Positions 8,278-17,081 are shown, counted from the first letter of the stretch. The stretch: 64,000 nt of DNA from Thermoactinomyces sp. DSM 45891 (GCF_900119485.1 NZ_FPJZ01000002.1:69697-133696); one strand, 5' to 3'. Numbers and translations: made by a program. Notes: generated by a model not told the origin, from the sequence alone.

Positions 8278-8280
8278 TCC

Positions 8281-9441
8281 CTATTCAAACCCTGGATATT
8301 TGACTACTGGCCACTTTTTCTTTCGTAACGAATGCATAAACGAAGGGCCTACATGTAGATTTTCTTCTACTAATTGGCGAGGTGTGAGCGCCATCCACTG
8401 ATTCAACGAAACATCTTCAAAACGACTACTCTTAAATATTTCTAAGAACCATAGGCTTTGGTCACCTGTGTTTTGGACATAGTGGCCGAAAGCACGAGGA
8501 ACATACCCTACATCACCAGCACTGTAATCAAACGTACGCGCTGTCCCTTCACCCGCAAAAACAGTCATTCGGCCCTTTCCAGAAATATAATACTGCCATT
8601 CGTCTGCATTTGGATGCCAATGCATCTCCCTCATACCACCTGGTTTCACTTCTACCAAGGCCGCCGCAACCTTTTCCGCTATAGGGAAATTGGTCGTATC
8701 CGCTATACGTACTTGCCCACCCGGAGTGGTAATCGGCTCCTGGGCTAGTAAACTATGGGTGAAGCTTTCTGGTACGGTGCCGTATGGAGAGATTACCCTT
8801 TGGCTATCTATAGGTCCCGGCACTTCTGCTTGAAAAATATATCTCTGATGATTCGGGATATCGTTGAAATTTTCTGTTTTCACACCAAAATTGGCCGATA
8901 ACACGTCCTTGGGTGTATGTGCAAACCAATCCGAAATCGATAACGTATTCAGATCCGAGAAGGTGCCGTCATCGAAGACAAGAAGAAACTCACACCCTTC
9001 TTCTAATCCCTGAATCGAATGCGGAATACCCGGCGGAAAATACCACAGATCCCCTACACCCACATCCGCTATAAAGTTACGTCCATTCTGATCCACTGCC
9101 GTAATGCGTGCACGACCTACCAGCATAATCGCCCACTCTGCCTGCTCGTGCCAATGTAGTTCACGCACCCCTCCCGGAGTTAGAGCCATATTAACCCCAG
9201 CCAACGTCGTTGCAATCGGTAGCTGTCTAACCGTCACCTCCCGTGACCAACCACCATGATTTAATTGCATGTACGTATCAGAAAAAGAAAACTTTAAATT
9301 AGGGAGCGTACCAGCATCCGTCACAGGCGGAACGAGCATATCTGGATTTTCTCGATCACGCATCACATTTCGCGGACCAAAATCCCACCATCCACTGCCA
9401 TCTGCCCTCATCGGCTGTGGAATACGACGATCCTCATCCAA
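8281..9441 (-). CDS. Oxalate decarboxylase family bicupin
   Basis: Two cupin domains match Bacillus OxdC/OxdD along their full length; these Mn enzymes turn oxalate into formate and CO2. Numbered from the ATG at 9447, the first site has R95, H98, H100, E104 (VRELHWHEQAEW) and H143 (GIPHSIQ). The second site has MREMHWHPNADEW, AFGHYVQN and the Glu in WFLEIF. All metal ligands and both substrate arginines are kept. The lid, SENS in OxdC with its essential Glu162, reads Ser-Asp-Leu-Asn here (residues 164-167). The activity is therefore uncertain and could be oxidase-like or act on another acid. The most probable start is the TTG at 9441, 6 bases after AGAGGTG; the ATG at 9447 is too close to that site. 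Confidence 0.85.
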   Translation of the reverse strand: MDEDRRIPQPMRADGSGWWDFGPRNVMRDRENPDMLVPPVTDAGTLPNLKFSFSDTYMQLNHGGWSREVTVRQLPIATTLAGVNMALTPGGVRELHWHEQAEWAIMLVGRARITAVDQNGRNFIADVGVGDLWYFPPGIPHSIQGLEEGCEFLLVFDDGTFSDLNTLSISDWFAHTPKDVLSANFGVKTENFNDIPNHQRYIFQAEVPGPIDSQRVISPYGTVPESFTHSLLAQEPITTPGGQVRIADTTNFPIAEKVAAALVEVKPGGMREMHWHPNADEWQYYISGKGRMTVFAGEGTARTFDYSAGDVGYVPRAFGHYVQNTGDQSLWFLEIFKSSRFEDVSLNQWMALTPRQLVEENLHVGPSFMHSLRKKKWPVVKYPGFE

Positions 9442-9606
9442 TATCATCACCTCTGTTAACTGTATGCAAGAAATGAGGACTTTTTGACAACACACATTCC
9501 ATTCAAATAATTAACATAATTCAATATCCTATTTATAAAACATTCACCATTGCACGTTATAATTTGGAGGAATCTGGTCAAAATGAAAGGGAAAGGGTGT
9601 TTCTTT

Positions 9607-10863
9607 ATGTCCATAAAAAAAAGAATTTTAATCCTCCCTGTATTATTGATATGTCTCTGTTTCATGGCATTATCTATCGTGAGTATCAGTTTTGCTGCAA
9701 GTCCTTACCTCTCCACTAAAAAACCTGCGTATAGTACTGGCGAAGCCATTCAAATCAACTTTCATAACGGCCCCGGTCGCGCAAAAGACTGGATTGGCAT
9801 TTATCGTAAGGGCTCACCAAACTCTCCTTCGTTGGATTGGGTGTATGTCAACGGATCGAAGACCGCTACTTCAGGAGCTACCAACGGTTCCATAACTCTA
9901 AACGGGGTCCTAGAGGCTGGAGCCTACGAAATCCGCTTTTTTGCCAATGATGGATATACCAAGATCAGCCCCGATATCTCCATCCATGTAATTAATCAGA
10001 AGTCTCCCTCACAAGCTCCTGAAACCGTAAAAATCATGTCCATGAACACGTGGAATGGTGGGGCCAATGTAGCCAATGGATTTGAAAAGATCGTCAACGC
10101 GGTACGATTGTCAGGCGCTGATATCGTCGGGTTTCAAGAAAAAGCAGAGCCTGTTACAGCGATAGCCAAACGCCTAGGATGGTACTATTATCAAGCATCC
10201 CACGATGGCGGTGTCATAAGCAAATATCCCATCGTTGAAACATTTGAGTTCGAAGGCGTCGGTGCATCAGCGGCTCGTGTTCGCTTACCGAGTGGACAGG
10301 AAGTTATGGTCGCATCCGCACACTTAGACTATCGAGTATACAGTCCCTATTTAGCTCATTTCGATAAAAAAGCACCGAAGGACATCATCGCCAACGAAGA
10401 ACGAAGCCGGGGTGTTCAGACAACCAAAATCCTAAATCGATTAAACCCATATCTCTCGTCCAATATCCCTGTATTCTTACTCGGCGACTTTAATGCTCCC
10501 TCACACCTAGACTGGGTAGAATCAACCAAGAACACCCATCAAGGTTACGTCTTAGATTGGCCTGTTTCTAAGAAAATCGAACAGGCAGGCATGATTGACT
10601 CCTATCGCGTTATTCATCCCGATCCAGCCGCTGACCCAGGGAATACTTGGTCTCCCGTTTACACATATGATCACCCTTGGGATACACACTATCCGAAGGA
10701 GCCTCAAGATCGAATCGACTTTATCTATTCAAAAGGTAGAACACAAGCAACCGATTCGAAGGTGTTTATGGTGGGGAGTCCAAAGCCTTACGGTCAGCAT
10801 AGAGACAATGAGTGGCCGACAGATCATGCTGCTGTCGTGTCGACTTATACGATTAACCCGTAG
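9607..10863 (+). CDS. Secreted endonuclease/exonuclease/phosphatase family protein
   Basis: From the ATG at 9607 there is a clear signal peptide (KKR, a long hydrophobic core, then FAAS). A beta-rich domain follows, with the DWIGIYRKG motif seen in immunoglobulin-like modules. The C-terminal EEP fold carries MNTWNGG (metal-binding Asn), VGFQE (metal-binding Glu), SAHLDY, LLGDFNAPSHLDW, RIDFIY and the terminal PTDHAAV with its catalytic His. All core residues are present, so a metal-dependent extracellular nuclease or phosphodiesterase is likely, but the substrate is unknown. An ATG at 9583 with GGAGG 12 bases upstream is an alternative start. The gene stands alone and ends at a hairpin that recurs 460 bases downstream. 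Confidence 0.82.
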   Translation: MSIKKRILILPVLLICLCFMALSIVSISFAASPYLSTKKPAYSTGEAIQINFHNGPGRAKDWIGIYRKGSPNSPSLDWVYVNGSKTATSGATNGSITLNGVLEAGAYEIRFFANDGYTKISPDISIHVINQKSPSQAPETVKIMSMNTWNGGANVANGFEKIVNAVRLSGADIVGFQEKAEPVTAIAKRLGWYYYQASHDGGVISKYPIVETFEFEGVGASAARVRLPSGQEVMVASAHLDYRVYSPYLAHFDKKAPKDIIANEERSRGVQTTKILNRLNPYLSSNIPVFLLGDFNAPSHLDWVESTKNTHQGYVLDWPVSKKIEQAGMIDSYRVIHPDPAADPGNTWSPVYTYDHPWDTHYPKEPQDRIDFIYSKGRTQATDSKVFMVGSPKPYGQHRDNEWPTDHAAVVSTYTINP

Positions 10864-10925
10864 TTTATAACTGATTGGCATATGGAAGAGGAGTTCACTT
10901 AATGTGGACTCCTCTTCATGCTGTA
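10864..10925 (+). repeat. Hairpin repeat, copy A (possible terminator)
   Basis: A 14-base stem (10885-10898 with 10904-10917, one mismatch) with TTTATAACTGATTGGCAT upstream. It resembles copy B at 11328-11392 in both arms and flanks. There is no T run after the stem, so it is not a classic terminator. Confidence 0.6.
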
Positions 10926-10929
10926 AACA

Positions 10930-11310
10930 GTTTTCTATAGATTTATCGGTATGTCGACCTTTATTTGCATCGGTCACAACCCGCTGATTAGCGTTGTAAC
11001 TGATAAAAATATTTTCATTTGCTCGGTTGGTCATCTTGGAGACTTTTAGCTAAGTCACCACTTGTATGATAATCAAAGCTAGTTGGATTCCCTCTAGAAT
11101 CTGTCACTTTCGTAATGAGCGATGTTAACGTTGGATGATATTCAAATTGATACGTTTCTAAGCGGGTTAAATCGTAACTTTTATCTCGATCGATCCCGTC
11201 TATGATCTTGGTAAGACGATTTTGTTTATCATAGAGAAACTCCATCCGTCTACCGGCAATATCATCAATCGATTGGATTTTATTCTGGTCACAGACAGCA
11301 CAGATATCTA
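10930..11310 (-). pseudogene. Remnant of an RHS/YD-repeat protein, frameshifted
   Basis: On the minus strand one frame (about 11310-11015) reads DDIAGRRMEFLYDKQNRLTK and TDSRGNPTSFDYHTSGDLAK, typical YD-repeat units. It ends at a stop. The next frame (from 11034 downward) continues with ISYNANQRVVTDANKGRHT, again YD-repeat-like. There is no start codon with a ribosome binding site and no toxin tip or shell domain. This is therefore a decayed piece of a much larger RHS or WapA-type protein. It sits exactly between two related hairpins. Confidence 0.65.
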
Positions 11311-11327
11311 GCTTTCGTGCACAGCTT

Positions 11328-11392
11328 TATAACCGACTAGCATACTTAAAGAGGAGTCCACCTATTATGGTGAACTCCTCTCTTTGTGCTAC
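11328..11392. repeat. Hairpin repeat, copy B
   Basis: TTTATAACCGACTAGCAT is followed by GAGGAGTCCACC (11351-11362) pairing with GGTGAACTCCTC (11369-11380). It is the second member of the pair with 10864-10925. Confidence 0.6.
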
Positions 11393-11512
11393 AAAAAGAT
11401 TTATGATACCAAGCAATTTATCCCCTAAATCAAACAAATTCATTATATAGTAATGATAACACGCTTATCCATAACATACATAAATAGAATAACTAGAAAG
11501 GAAACTCTATAC

Positions 11513-12319
11513 ATGAAACAAACTGGCACACTTGCCCCGCTTGTCCATACTTGGAATCAAGATCAGCCTATCGACTATCTACTCCAGCTCTCTGGCGAAG
11601 AAATCACGCTTAACAATTATCTGGGAACCGAAATTACGATCTCCTTTACTGGGGAGATTCGCTGTATTCACTGTGATAAGCGGATTAAGAAAACATATGG
11701 CAATGGTTACTGTTATCCATGCTTTGCTTCCCTTCCACAAACGGATCTGTGCTTCGTGCGGCCGGATCGTTGTCATTTTCATGAGGGAACTTGTCGTGAC
11801 CCTGAATTCGGACTAGCCTATTGTATGACACCACATTTTGTATACTTAGCAATCAGCAGTGGGGTTAAGGTAGGGATAACGAGGGCCGGGAACGAAACGA
11901 GGCGCTGGATTGATCAAGGGGCTGTTTCGGCTGTCCCGATTGCTTGCGCGCCAACTCGTAAGGATGCAGGAGAAATCGAGGCTCTATTAAGTAATCATCT
12001 ACCAGATAAGACGAATTGGCGACGTATGCTCACAAGTCAAGGTAGTGATGTAGATTTAACGATTGTACGCGAGGAAGCGCTCGGATACATACCAGAACTT
12101 TATCATCCTTTTCTATTATCGGACGAGGAAATTCGTCATTTTCACTATCCACAAGTAGAAATCCCAGAGAAGGTAAAATCGATCAATCTACTAAAGCAGT
12201 CGGATGTAACAGGAAATCTACTAGGAGTGAAAGGGCAATATATCATTCTCGATCAAGGCGTTCTTCAAGTACGTAATCACTCTGGATACTATGTATCTTG
12301 GGAAGCATCCGGAATCTAG
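11513..12319 (+). CDS. DUF2797 domain protein with cysteine-rich zinc-binding region
   Basis: This 268-residue protein matches DUF2797. Four paired cysteines (CIHCDKR and YGNGYCYPCF) suggest a zinc ribbon near residues 51-75. CHFHEGTCRDPEFG, YCMTPHFVYLA and SGVKVGITR follow. The KVGITR segment, with the downstream RWIDQGA and a later conserved Glu (AGEIEALLS), is like the GIY-YIG-related core. The role is unknown in the family, and I infer nucleic acid binding only from the zinc ribbon. The ATG at 11513 has AGAAAGGAAA upstream; an in-frame ATG at 11453 lacks a site. Its stop overlaps the stop of the convergent gene in the palindrome TCTAGA. Confidence 0.75.
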   Translation: MKQTGTLAPLVHTWNQDQPIDYLLQLSGEEITLNNYLGTEITISFTGEIRCIHCDKRIKKTYGNGYCYPCFASLPQTDLCFVRPDRCHFHEGTCRDPEFGLAYCMTPHFVYLAISSGVKVGITRAGNETRRWIDQGAVSAVPIACAPTRKDAGEIEALLSNHLPDKTNWRRMLTSQGSDVDLTIVREEALGYIPELYHPFLLSDEEIRHFHYPQVEIPEKVKSINLLKQSDVTGNLLGVKGQYIILDQGVLQVRNHSGYYVSWEASGI

Positions 12320-12849
12320 AACAACTTATAAGGGGGCTTGATTTTCGGTTCCATTCCTTTTTGGAATCGGATCCAATGATCCTTTTGCTGATAGATACAG
12401 CCTGCTCCTAGCCCAAACAAGATGAGCCATACTGAGATTTGCGAGACGAAAAATAACGATAATAAGCAAATTCCTGCAATAGCGAGCCATGTAGATAGAA
12501 AGGTAAAACGGGTGAGAACGAGGCTTACTATAAAGATCAAGCCCCCAACTATGAGGAGAAACGGACTTAACACGATTAAGCCGCCTACACAAATCCAAAT
12601 TCCCTCTCCAGGCCGAATGGAGGGGTAAAAGGGATACCATGTTCCTAAAACAGCGAAAATGAGTGCTGCCCACGCCCCCATCCATCCAGCAAATATGAGT
12701 CCAATCCCTACTGCTACGAGTCCCCTCACTACATCCAACAAAATCCATACTACACGAGTGGGATAGCGAACGGAGCAAATTTGGATACACCACTTCGGAG
12801 ATAAACTACCAATTAGATATGCCATAATGGCACTAAAAAGGAAACTCAA
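12316..12849 (-). CDS. PlsY-like membrane protein lacking acyltransferase motifs
   Basis: This 177-residue protein has about five membrane helices. It begins FSAIMAYLIGSLSP, as PlsY (acyl-phosphate:glycerol-3-phosphate acyltransferase) does, and ends HWIRFQKGMEPKIK, like the PlsY C-terminus. The catalytic GSGNxGATN loop is missing: Ser-Pro is followed directly by KWCIQICS. The second motif, normally GHxxPVFLxFKGGKGVAT, reads LGTWYPFYPSIRPGEGIW. Acyltransferase activity is therefore unlikely, and this is probably a diverged paralogue. The start is the TTG at 12849, 7 bases after AAAGGATG. It lies 18 bases downstream of the YkvI-like gene in the same direction and is probably co-transcribed. 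Confidence 0.65.
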   Translation of the reverse strand: MSFLFSAIMAYLIGSLSPKWCIQICSVRYPTRVVWILLDVVRGLVAVGIGLIFAGWMGAWAALIFAVLGTWYPFYPSIRPGEGIWICVGGLIVLSPFLLIVGGLIFIVSLVLTRFTFLSTWLAIAGICLLSLFFVSQISVWLILFGLGAGCIYQQKDHWIRFQKGMEPKIKPPYKLF

Positions 12850-12867
12850 TTTCGTTCATCCTTTCCC

Positions 12868-13917
12868 TTATCCAACTTTTTGTTTGGGTGTAAATCGATA
12901 TAGCAATTGAAACATAATAATGAATCCACAATAACCAAACAATGGATATAAAAAGTGCACCAATGTAGAGAAACCAGCTAAAGAACAAATATACGCAATC
13001 CCAAAGATAGCCAACATTATATAGGTCTGACGTACGGGGAAAACTCGCTGTAGATTCGTTGTTAAACCATATACATTACTTACTAGAGTGGTAAAGATCT
13101 CCGCCCAGATCACGATTAAGAAGAAACCTTGCATCCACTCTCCTAATTGTGAGACCATCCACGCCATCGGTAAGTCATATAGTTTCACTTCATCCATATG
13201 AAGTTGTAGTGCATAGTTACTAGCTAGTAGCATAAATCCAAGGCCGAGGCCCCCAATCCAACTACCTAGCCGTAATATCCTTTCATCTTGAATCTCTGCA
13301 CCGAGCGGTACCAACACAGCTTGAGCCATCACAATATTAAAAGCAACATAGGTAATCGCCGAGATAAGCCAGTGTCCATGCTCTCCGCTCGATTCTTGCA
13401 CGGCGATCACTTGCCAATCTCCGTAATACCAAGAATACAAACCAATCACGATCAAGAATGAAAACATCAAAGGAACCACAAATGAGTTTACCGACATAAT
13501 CCCGTTGATTCCCTTCTTACAGACAAAATACGTTAATGCAATCGTGATCATCGCACCTAGGTGAAATGAAAGCCCCAATTGCTCCTGAAACAGAGAACCT
13601 ACTCCTGATAACATCGAAGCCGTCACTCCGAACAAAACAATGCTAATCATCGCACTCATCACGGGTCCAAAACGAGGTCCAAATACATATAGATTAAACT
13701 CCTCAAAAGAGTGAGCCCGAAGCCTCGATCCAAAGATCAACATGCGAGTTCCAAACCATGAAAATAGAAAGGTACTAATCAATATCGCGCCCATCGCGTA
13801 TCGACCATACATGGAGAAAAATTGCAAAATCTCTTGTCCAGAAGCAAATCCTGCCCCCACAATCGTCCCACAATACGTAAATCCCACTCGAATCGCTAAG
13901 GAAAGACGACCTCGCAC
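12868..13917 (-). CDS. YkvI-family membrane protein (amino acid permease-like)
   Basis: This multi-helix protein of about 350 residues resembles B. subtilis YkvI and distant LeuT-fold transporters. An unwound-helix glycine-rich segment is seen early, TYCGTIVGAGFASGQEI, as in sodium-coupled carriers. Later helices include SVNSFVVPLMFSFLIVIGLY and the AFNIVMAQAVLVPLGAEI segment. The substrate is unknown. The start is uncertain: a TTG at 13929 touches AGGAAGG, and the GTG at 13917 is better spaced (12 bases). It is the first gene of a probable pair with the PlsY-like gene. Confidence 0.72.
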   Translation of the reverse strand: MRGRLSLAIRVGFTYCGTIVGAGFASGQEILQFFSMYGRYAMGAILISTFLFSWFGTRMLIFGSRLRAHSFEEFNLYVFGPRFGPVMSAMISIVLFGVTASMLSGVGSLFQEQLGLSFHLGAMITIALTYFVCKKGINGIMSVNSFVVPLMFSFLIVIGLYSWYYGDWQVIAVQESSGEHGHWLISAITYVAFNIVMAQAVLVPLGAEIQDERILRLGSWIGGLGLGFMLLASNYALQLHMDEVKLYDLPMAWMVSQLGEWMQGFFLIVIWAEIFTTLVSNVYGLTTNLQRVFPVRQTYIMLAIFGIAYICSLAGFSTLVHFLYPLFGYCGFIIMFQLLYRFTPKQKVG

Positions 13918-13987
13918 AAGTCTCCACAACCTTCCTGATAAACATGGCTAGGACTACTATATGGGACAGGTCGTTGGATTAGAACAC

Positions 13988-14034
13988 AAAGAGAAAACCC
14001 CAGCTCACGAATGAGTCTGAGGTTTTTCTCTTTG
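13988..14034 (-). terminator. Terminator after the first PBP gene
   Basis: An imperfect stem with AAAGAGAAAACC (13988-13999) opposite GGTTTTTCTCTTT (14021-14033) and inner CTCA/TGAG, lying directly past the stop at 14041 on the minus strand. Confidence 0.7.
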
Positions 14035-14040
14035 ATTCAT

Positions 14041-16827
14041 TTAAGGCCGGTTGCCTCCGCCGCCGTTATCTCCGCCGCCGTTGCCTCCGCCGCCGTTGCC
14101 TCCGCCGCCGTTGCCTCCGCCGTCGTTGCCTCCGCCGCCGTTGCCTCCGCCGCCGTTGCCTCCGCCGCCGTTATCTCCGCCGCCGTTGCCTCCACCGCCG
14201 TTGCCTCCGCCGCCGTTGCCTCCGCCACCGTTGCCTCCGCCGCCGTTATCTCCGCCGCCGTTGCCATTATCCGGGTTTGGTATACAATTCGGATCCACAG
14301 TTGGATCACATTTTGTTGGCTCTTCCGGTTTCGGTTTCAGACCTGAGACTGACAGTGTTTTTTCCACCGTCTTGGTGCTGTTCTCTCCATCGTCACCTTT
14401 TACTGTTGCAGTCACTTTGTAAGTAAACTTCTGGTTCGGATTGTTTACGTCGATAGGTGCGTTTGCATCCACTAGAGAACCCGCATGTCCTTCTTCAACT
14501 ACCGTCACATAACCTGAAGCGTCTTTTCTCTCTACTTTGTAGACTGCATTGGATGAACCACCCTTGATGTTGATCTTAACCCCTTGACCTTGGGAAGAGA
14601 GCGAGAAGTCAAATCCTTTTATTTCTTCCTGAGGTTGCGGTTCTTCGACACCATCTGGCTTACTAAATTTACTTGCTGGTATGTCTTTCATTACCCTACT
14701 CATAATGGAATTCCAAAGGACGGTTGGTTGAATCGAACCCGAGATCGGAACAAACTCAGGGTCCGTTTTCTTGTATTTATAGTCGTTCACAACAAAGGAA
14801 GCGCCCACCAACTCATTGGTAAATCCAACAAATGATCCTGATTTATCATCATCGTTGGTACCTGTTTTTCCTGCTACGTCATGGTTTGGAATTTTAATGT
14901 TTTCCTTCGCCTTCGCAACCTCTTTCATCATCAATAATGTATTATAGGCTGCTTTTTTCGAGACTACTTCCGCTCCTACTTTGAAACCTTCTGGTTCCTT
15001 CGGATCAATCTTTTTCCCTTGCATATCAAGTACTTCTAAAACGGTATGGGCCTGTACAGCTTTCCCTTCATTTACGAAGATCGAGTATGCCTGCGTCATA
15101 TCAGCAGCTGTAAAGCCTCTGCTCTTAAAGCCACTTCCCAATGCCAAAGCAGAGGGGGTTTCATTATTTACATTTAAACCCATTTTCCGAAGATATTCTT
15201 CCGATTTTGGAAGGGTAACCTTTTCAACCACGATTCTAGCCGCTGCTTGGTTATCTGATTTCTTCACTGCATCCACCATCTGCATAGACGAAGTGCTAGG
15301 TAATCCATTGTAGTTCTTAGGCTTCCAACCCCTGTACTCGAACTGTGATGTACTGACTGGTGAATACATATTTAATTTTTTATTCAGATCAAGGTAAGGA
15401 GCGTATGCAGCGATCGGCTTAATCGAGGAACCCGGATAAAGAGGAGTGGTTGCATAGTTAAACATACCCACTTTATAGCCTCTACCACCTGATAACGCCT
15501 TGATTTCCCCTGTCCGTGGATCCGAAATAGCAAACGATGCCTTTAGAGCCTTTGCTGACTTCTTCGGAGAGTGTTTATTCACATAGTTCGCATCTTTGTT
15601 TACTTCTTGTTCTACAATATCATTCATCTTGGTATCAATAGCCACTGTAATTTTATAGCCTTCACTATTTAGTCTTTGAGGATTAATACCATAGCGCTCT
15701 TGCAATTCCTTTTGTACATAATCTATATAAGCGGCATGCTGCGTTTTCTTTTGAAACTCATCTGCATATTCATTAGCGTCACCCATGACTAATGTCGATT
15801 CTACCGGTTTCGCAGCTGCCTGATCCGCTTTTTCCTTCGTAAGGAGGGCAGGTGAGTACTCGGAATCGGTCATTTTATTCTTCAAAATCCAGTCTCGACG
15901 TTCTTTTAACTTCGCATGACGGCCCTCTTGAAGTGGATTATATAGGTTTGGATTGTTTGGAATCGCAATTAATGTGGCCACTTCTTCAGGTTCAAGCGTA
16001 TCCTTGGTTAAATCTTTCCCGAAGTAAATTTTGGAAGCCGCCTGCACCCCTTGGATCGTCGTTCCAAAGTCAATATAGTTTAGATAACCTTCCAAGACTC
16101 CGTCTTTCCCTACTTTCGAATCATCGATTAAGTCCCAAGCAACCTTCATCTCCGCAACCTTACGGTTAGCCGTTTTCTCTTTATTCTTTAAGATGATGTT
16201 CCGCGCAAGCTGCATCGCAAGCGTTCCACCACCGCCACCTTTACCCGGGTTTAAAATATTAAGGTATACAGCCCGGCCCAGACCTTGATAGTCAACACCA
16301 CCATGGTTATAGAAACGAGCGTCCTCCGTTTTCACAAGGGTTTCGACTAACATCGGATTATGTGCCTTCAAATCTTTAAGCGAGACGAATTGTTGTTTTC
16401 GATCCCCGATACTCCCGATTGCCTTTCCATCCTTGTCGGCTACGACACTGGAACTCTTGTTGGCATCTTTTATCTTATCTATCCCCATCTTTGGCACTGA
16501 CATGAAAAAGTATGTAAGAACTCCGGTACCGATGAGAAATAGAAGGCCGAAGGTAGCGCCGATCGTCTTCAAATTAATATACTTTCTCCAGCCGCTACGC
16601 CCCTTCTTGCCTCCCCCCTGTTGGGAACGTCTTCCGCTTGCTCCTGCACGACTCCGCGCACCCCGCTCAGAACGAGATGATACCTCATCGTCGCCTTGAC
16701 GAGAACCATTTATCGCTTGAAGACGACTCATCCGTCCTCCGGAACGACTCGCACCTGATCGAGATGACTCTTGGAAGTTGGAGCCTTGATGGTTATGGCT
16801 ACGCGATTTGCGTGGATAATCACTCAT
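14041..16827 (-). CDS. Class A penicillin-binding protein with Gly/Asn-rich tail
   Basis: This 928-residue bifunctional peptidoglycan synthase has a basic, Ser/Arg-rich cytoplasmic head and one membrane helix near residue 90-110. A GT51 transglycosylase domain follows (TEDARFYNHGGVDY, GGGTLAMQLARN, NRKVAEMK, the VLEGYLN segment). The transpeptidase has the active Ser in GSSIKP, SDN as SxN, and AGKTGTN. A fibronectin-III-like domain comes next, then fourteen five-residue units of the NGGGG/NGGGD kind ending NRP. All catalytic motifs are intact. AGGAGGTT precedes the start at 16827. The Gly-rich tail is odd for a PBP and may span or contact the wall. The PBP gene just upstream is a second member of the same class with its own terminator between. 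Confidence 0.92.
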   Translation of the reverse strand: MSDYPRKSRSHNHQGSNFQESSRSGASRSGGRMSRLQAINGSRQGDDEVSSRSERGARSRAGASGRRSQQGGGKKGRSGWRKYINLKTIGATFGLLFLIGTGVLTYFFMSVPKMGIDKIKDANKSSSVVADKDGKAIGSIGDRKQQFVSLKDLKAHNPMLVETLVKTEDARFYNHGGVDYQGLGRAVYLNILNPGKGGGGGTLAMQLARNIILKNKEKTANRKVAEMKVAWDLIDDSKVGKDGVLEGYLNYIDFGTTIQGVQAASKIYFGKDLTKDTLEPEEVATLIAIPNNPNLYNPLQEGRHAKLKERRDWILKNKMTDSEYSPALLTKEKADQAAAKPVESTLVMGDANEYADEFQKKTQHAAYIDYVQKELQERYGINPQRLNSEGYKITVAIDTKMNDIVEQEVNKDANYVNKHSPKKSAKALKASFAISDPRTGEIKALSGGRGYKVGMFNYATTPLYPGSSIKPIAAYAPYLDLNKKLNMYSPVSTSQFEYRGWKPKNYNGLPSTSSMQMVDAVKKSDNQAAARIVVEKVTLPKSEEYLRKMGLNVNNETPSALALGSGFKSRGFTAADMTQAYSIFVNEGKAVQAHTVLEVLDMQGKKIDPKEPEGFKVGAEVVSKKAAYNTLLMMKEVAKAKENIKIPNHDVAGKTGTNDDDKSGSFVGFTNELVGASFVVNDYKYKKTDPEFVPISGSIQPTVLWNSIMSRVMKDIPASKFSKPDGVEEPQPQEEIKGFDFSLSSQGQGVKINIKGGSSNAVYKVERKDASGYVTVVEEGHAGSLVDANAPIDVNNPNQKFTYKVTATVKGDDGENSTKTVEKTLSVSGLKPKPEEPTKCDPTVDPNCIPNPDNGNGGGDNGGGGNGGGGNGGGGNGGGGNGGGDNGGGGNGGGGNGGGGNDGGGNGGGGNGGGGNGGGDNGGGGNRP
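14053..14262 (-). repeat. Fourteen tandem 15-bp units coding the Gly/Asn tail
   Basis: A near-perfect 15-bp minisatellite encoding NGGGG, with NGGGD at units 1, 6 and 13 and NDGGG at unit 10. It is far richer in G+C than its surroundings, which marks slippage-prone DNA. Confidence 0.95.
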
Positions 16828-17034
16828 TTCTTCAACCTCCTATGTAAATAAACGTAATCTTTTTCCTATTTTTAACATTTACAAAAAACATATGATCTGG
16901 TAGAAAATCCTTCATCATTACACCCCTTATTTTCTTCATTAGACTACATTAGACCGCTCTGAGATGCAACTGAAGAATTACCCATTCTGTAGGCAAATTC
17001 TAAATATGCGGTGACATTTCCTTGAACAATGATA

Positions 17035-17070
17035 AAAAAGCTAGGACCTCAAAGGAATCCTAGCTTTTTC
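17035..17070 (-). terminator. Terminator after the second PBP gene
   Basis: AAAAAGCTAGGA pairs with TCCTAGCTTTTT around a loop of about ten bases. It is bidirectional in form and lies 12 bases past the stop at 17082. Confidence 0.85.
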
Positions 17071-17081
17071 TTCGTTTTTCT

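Noticed and set aside
14053..14262. A regular direct-repeat array that could be taken for CRISPR
   Set aside because: The units are contiguous, without spacers, in frame with the PBP gene.
14011..14422. Long proline-rich and alanine/valine-rich plus-strand frames
   Set aside because: They are read-throughs of the 15-bp repeat of the PBP gene in other frames, have no ribosome binding site, and mirror the Gly-rich tail.
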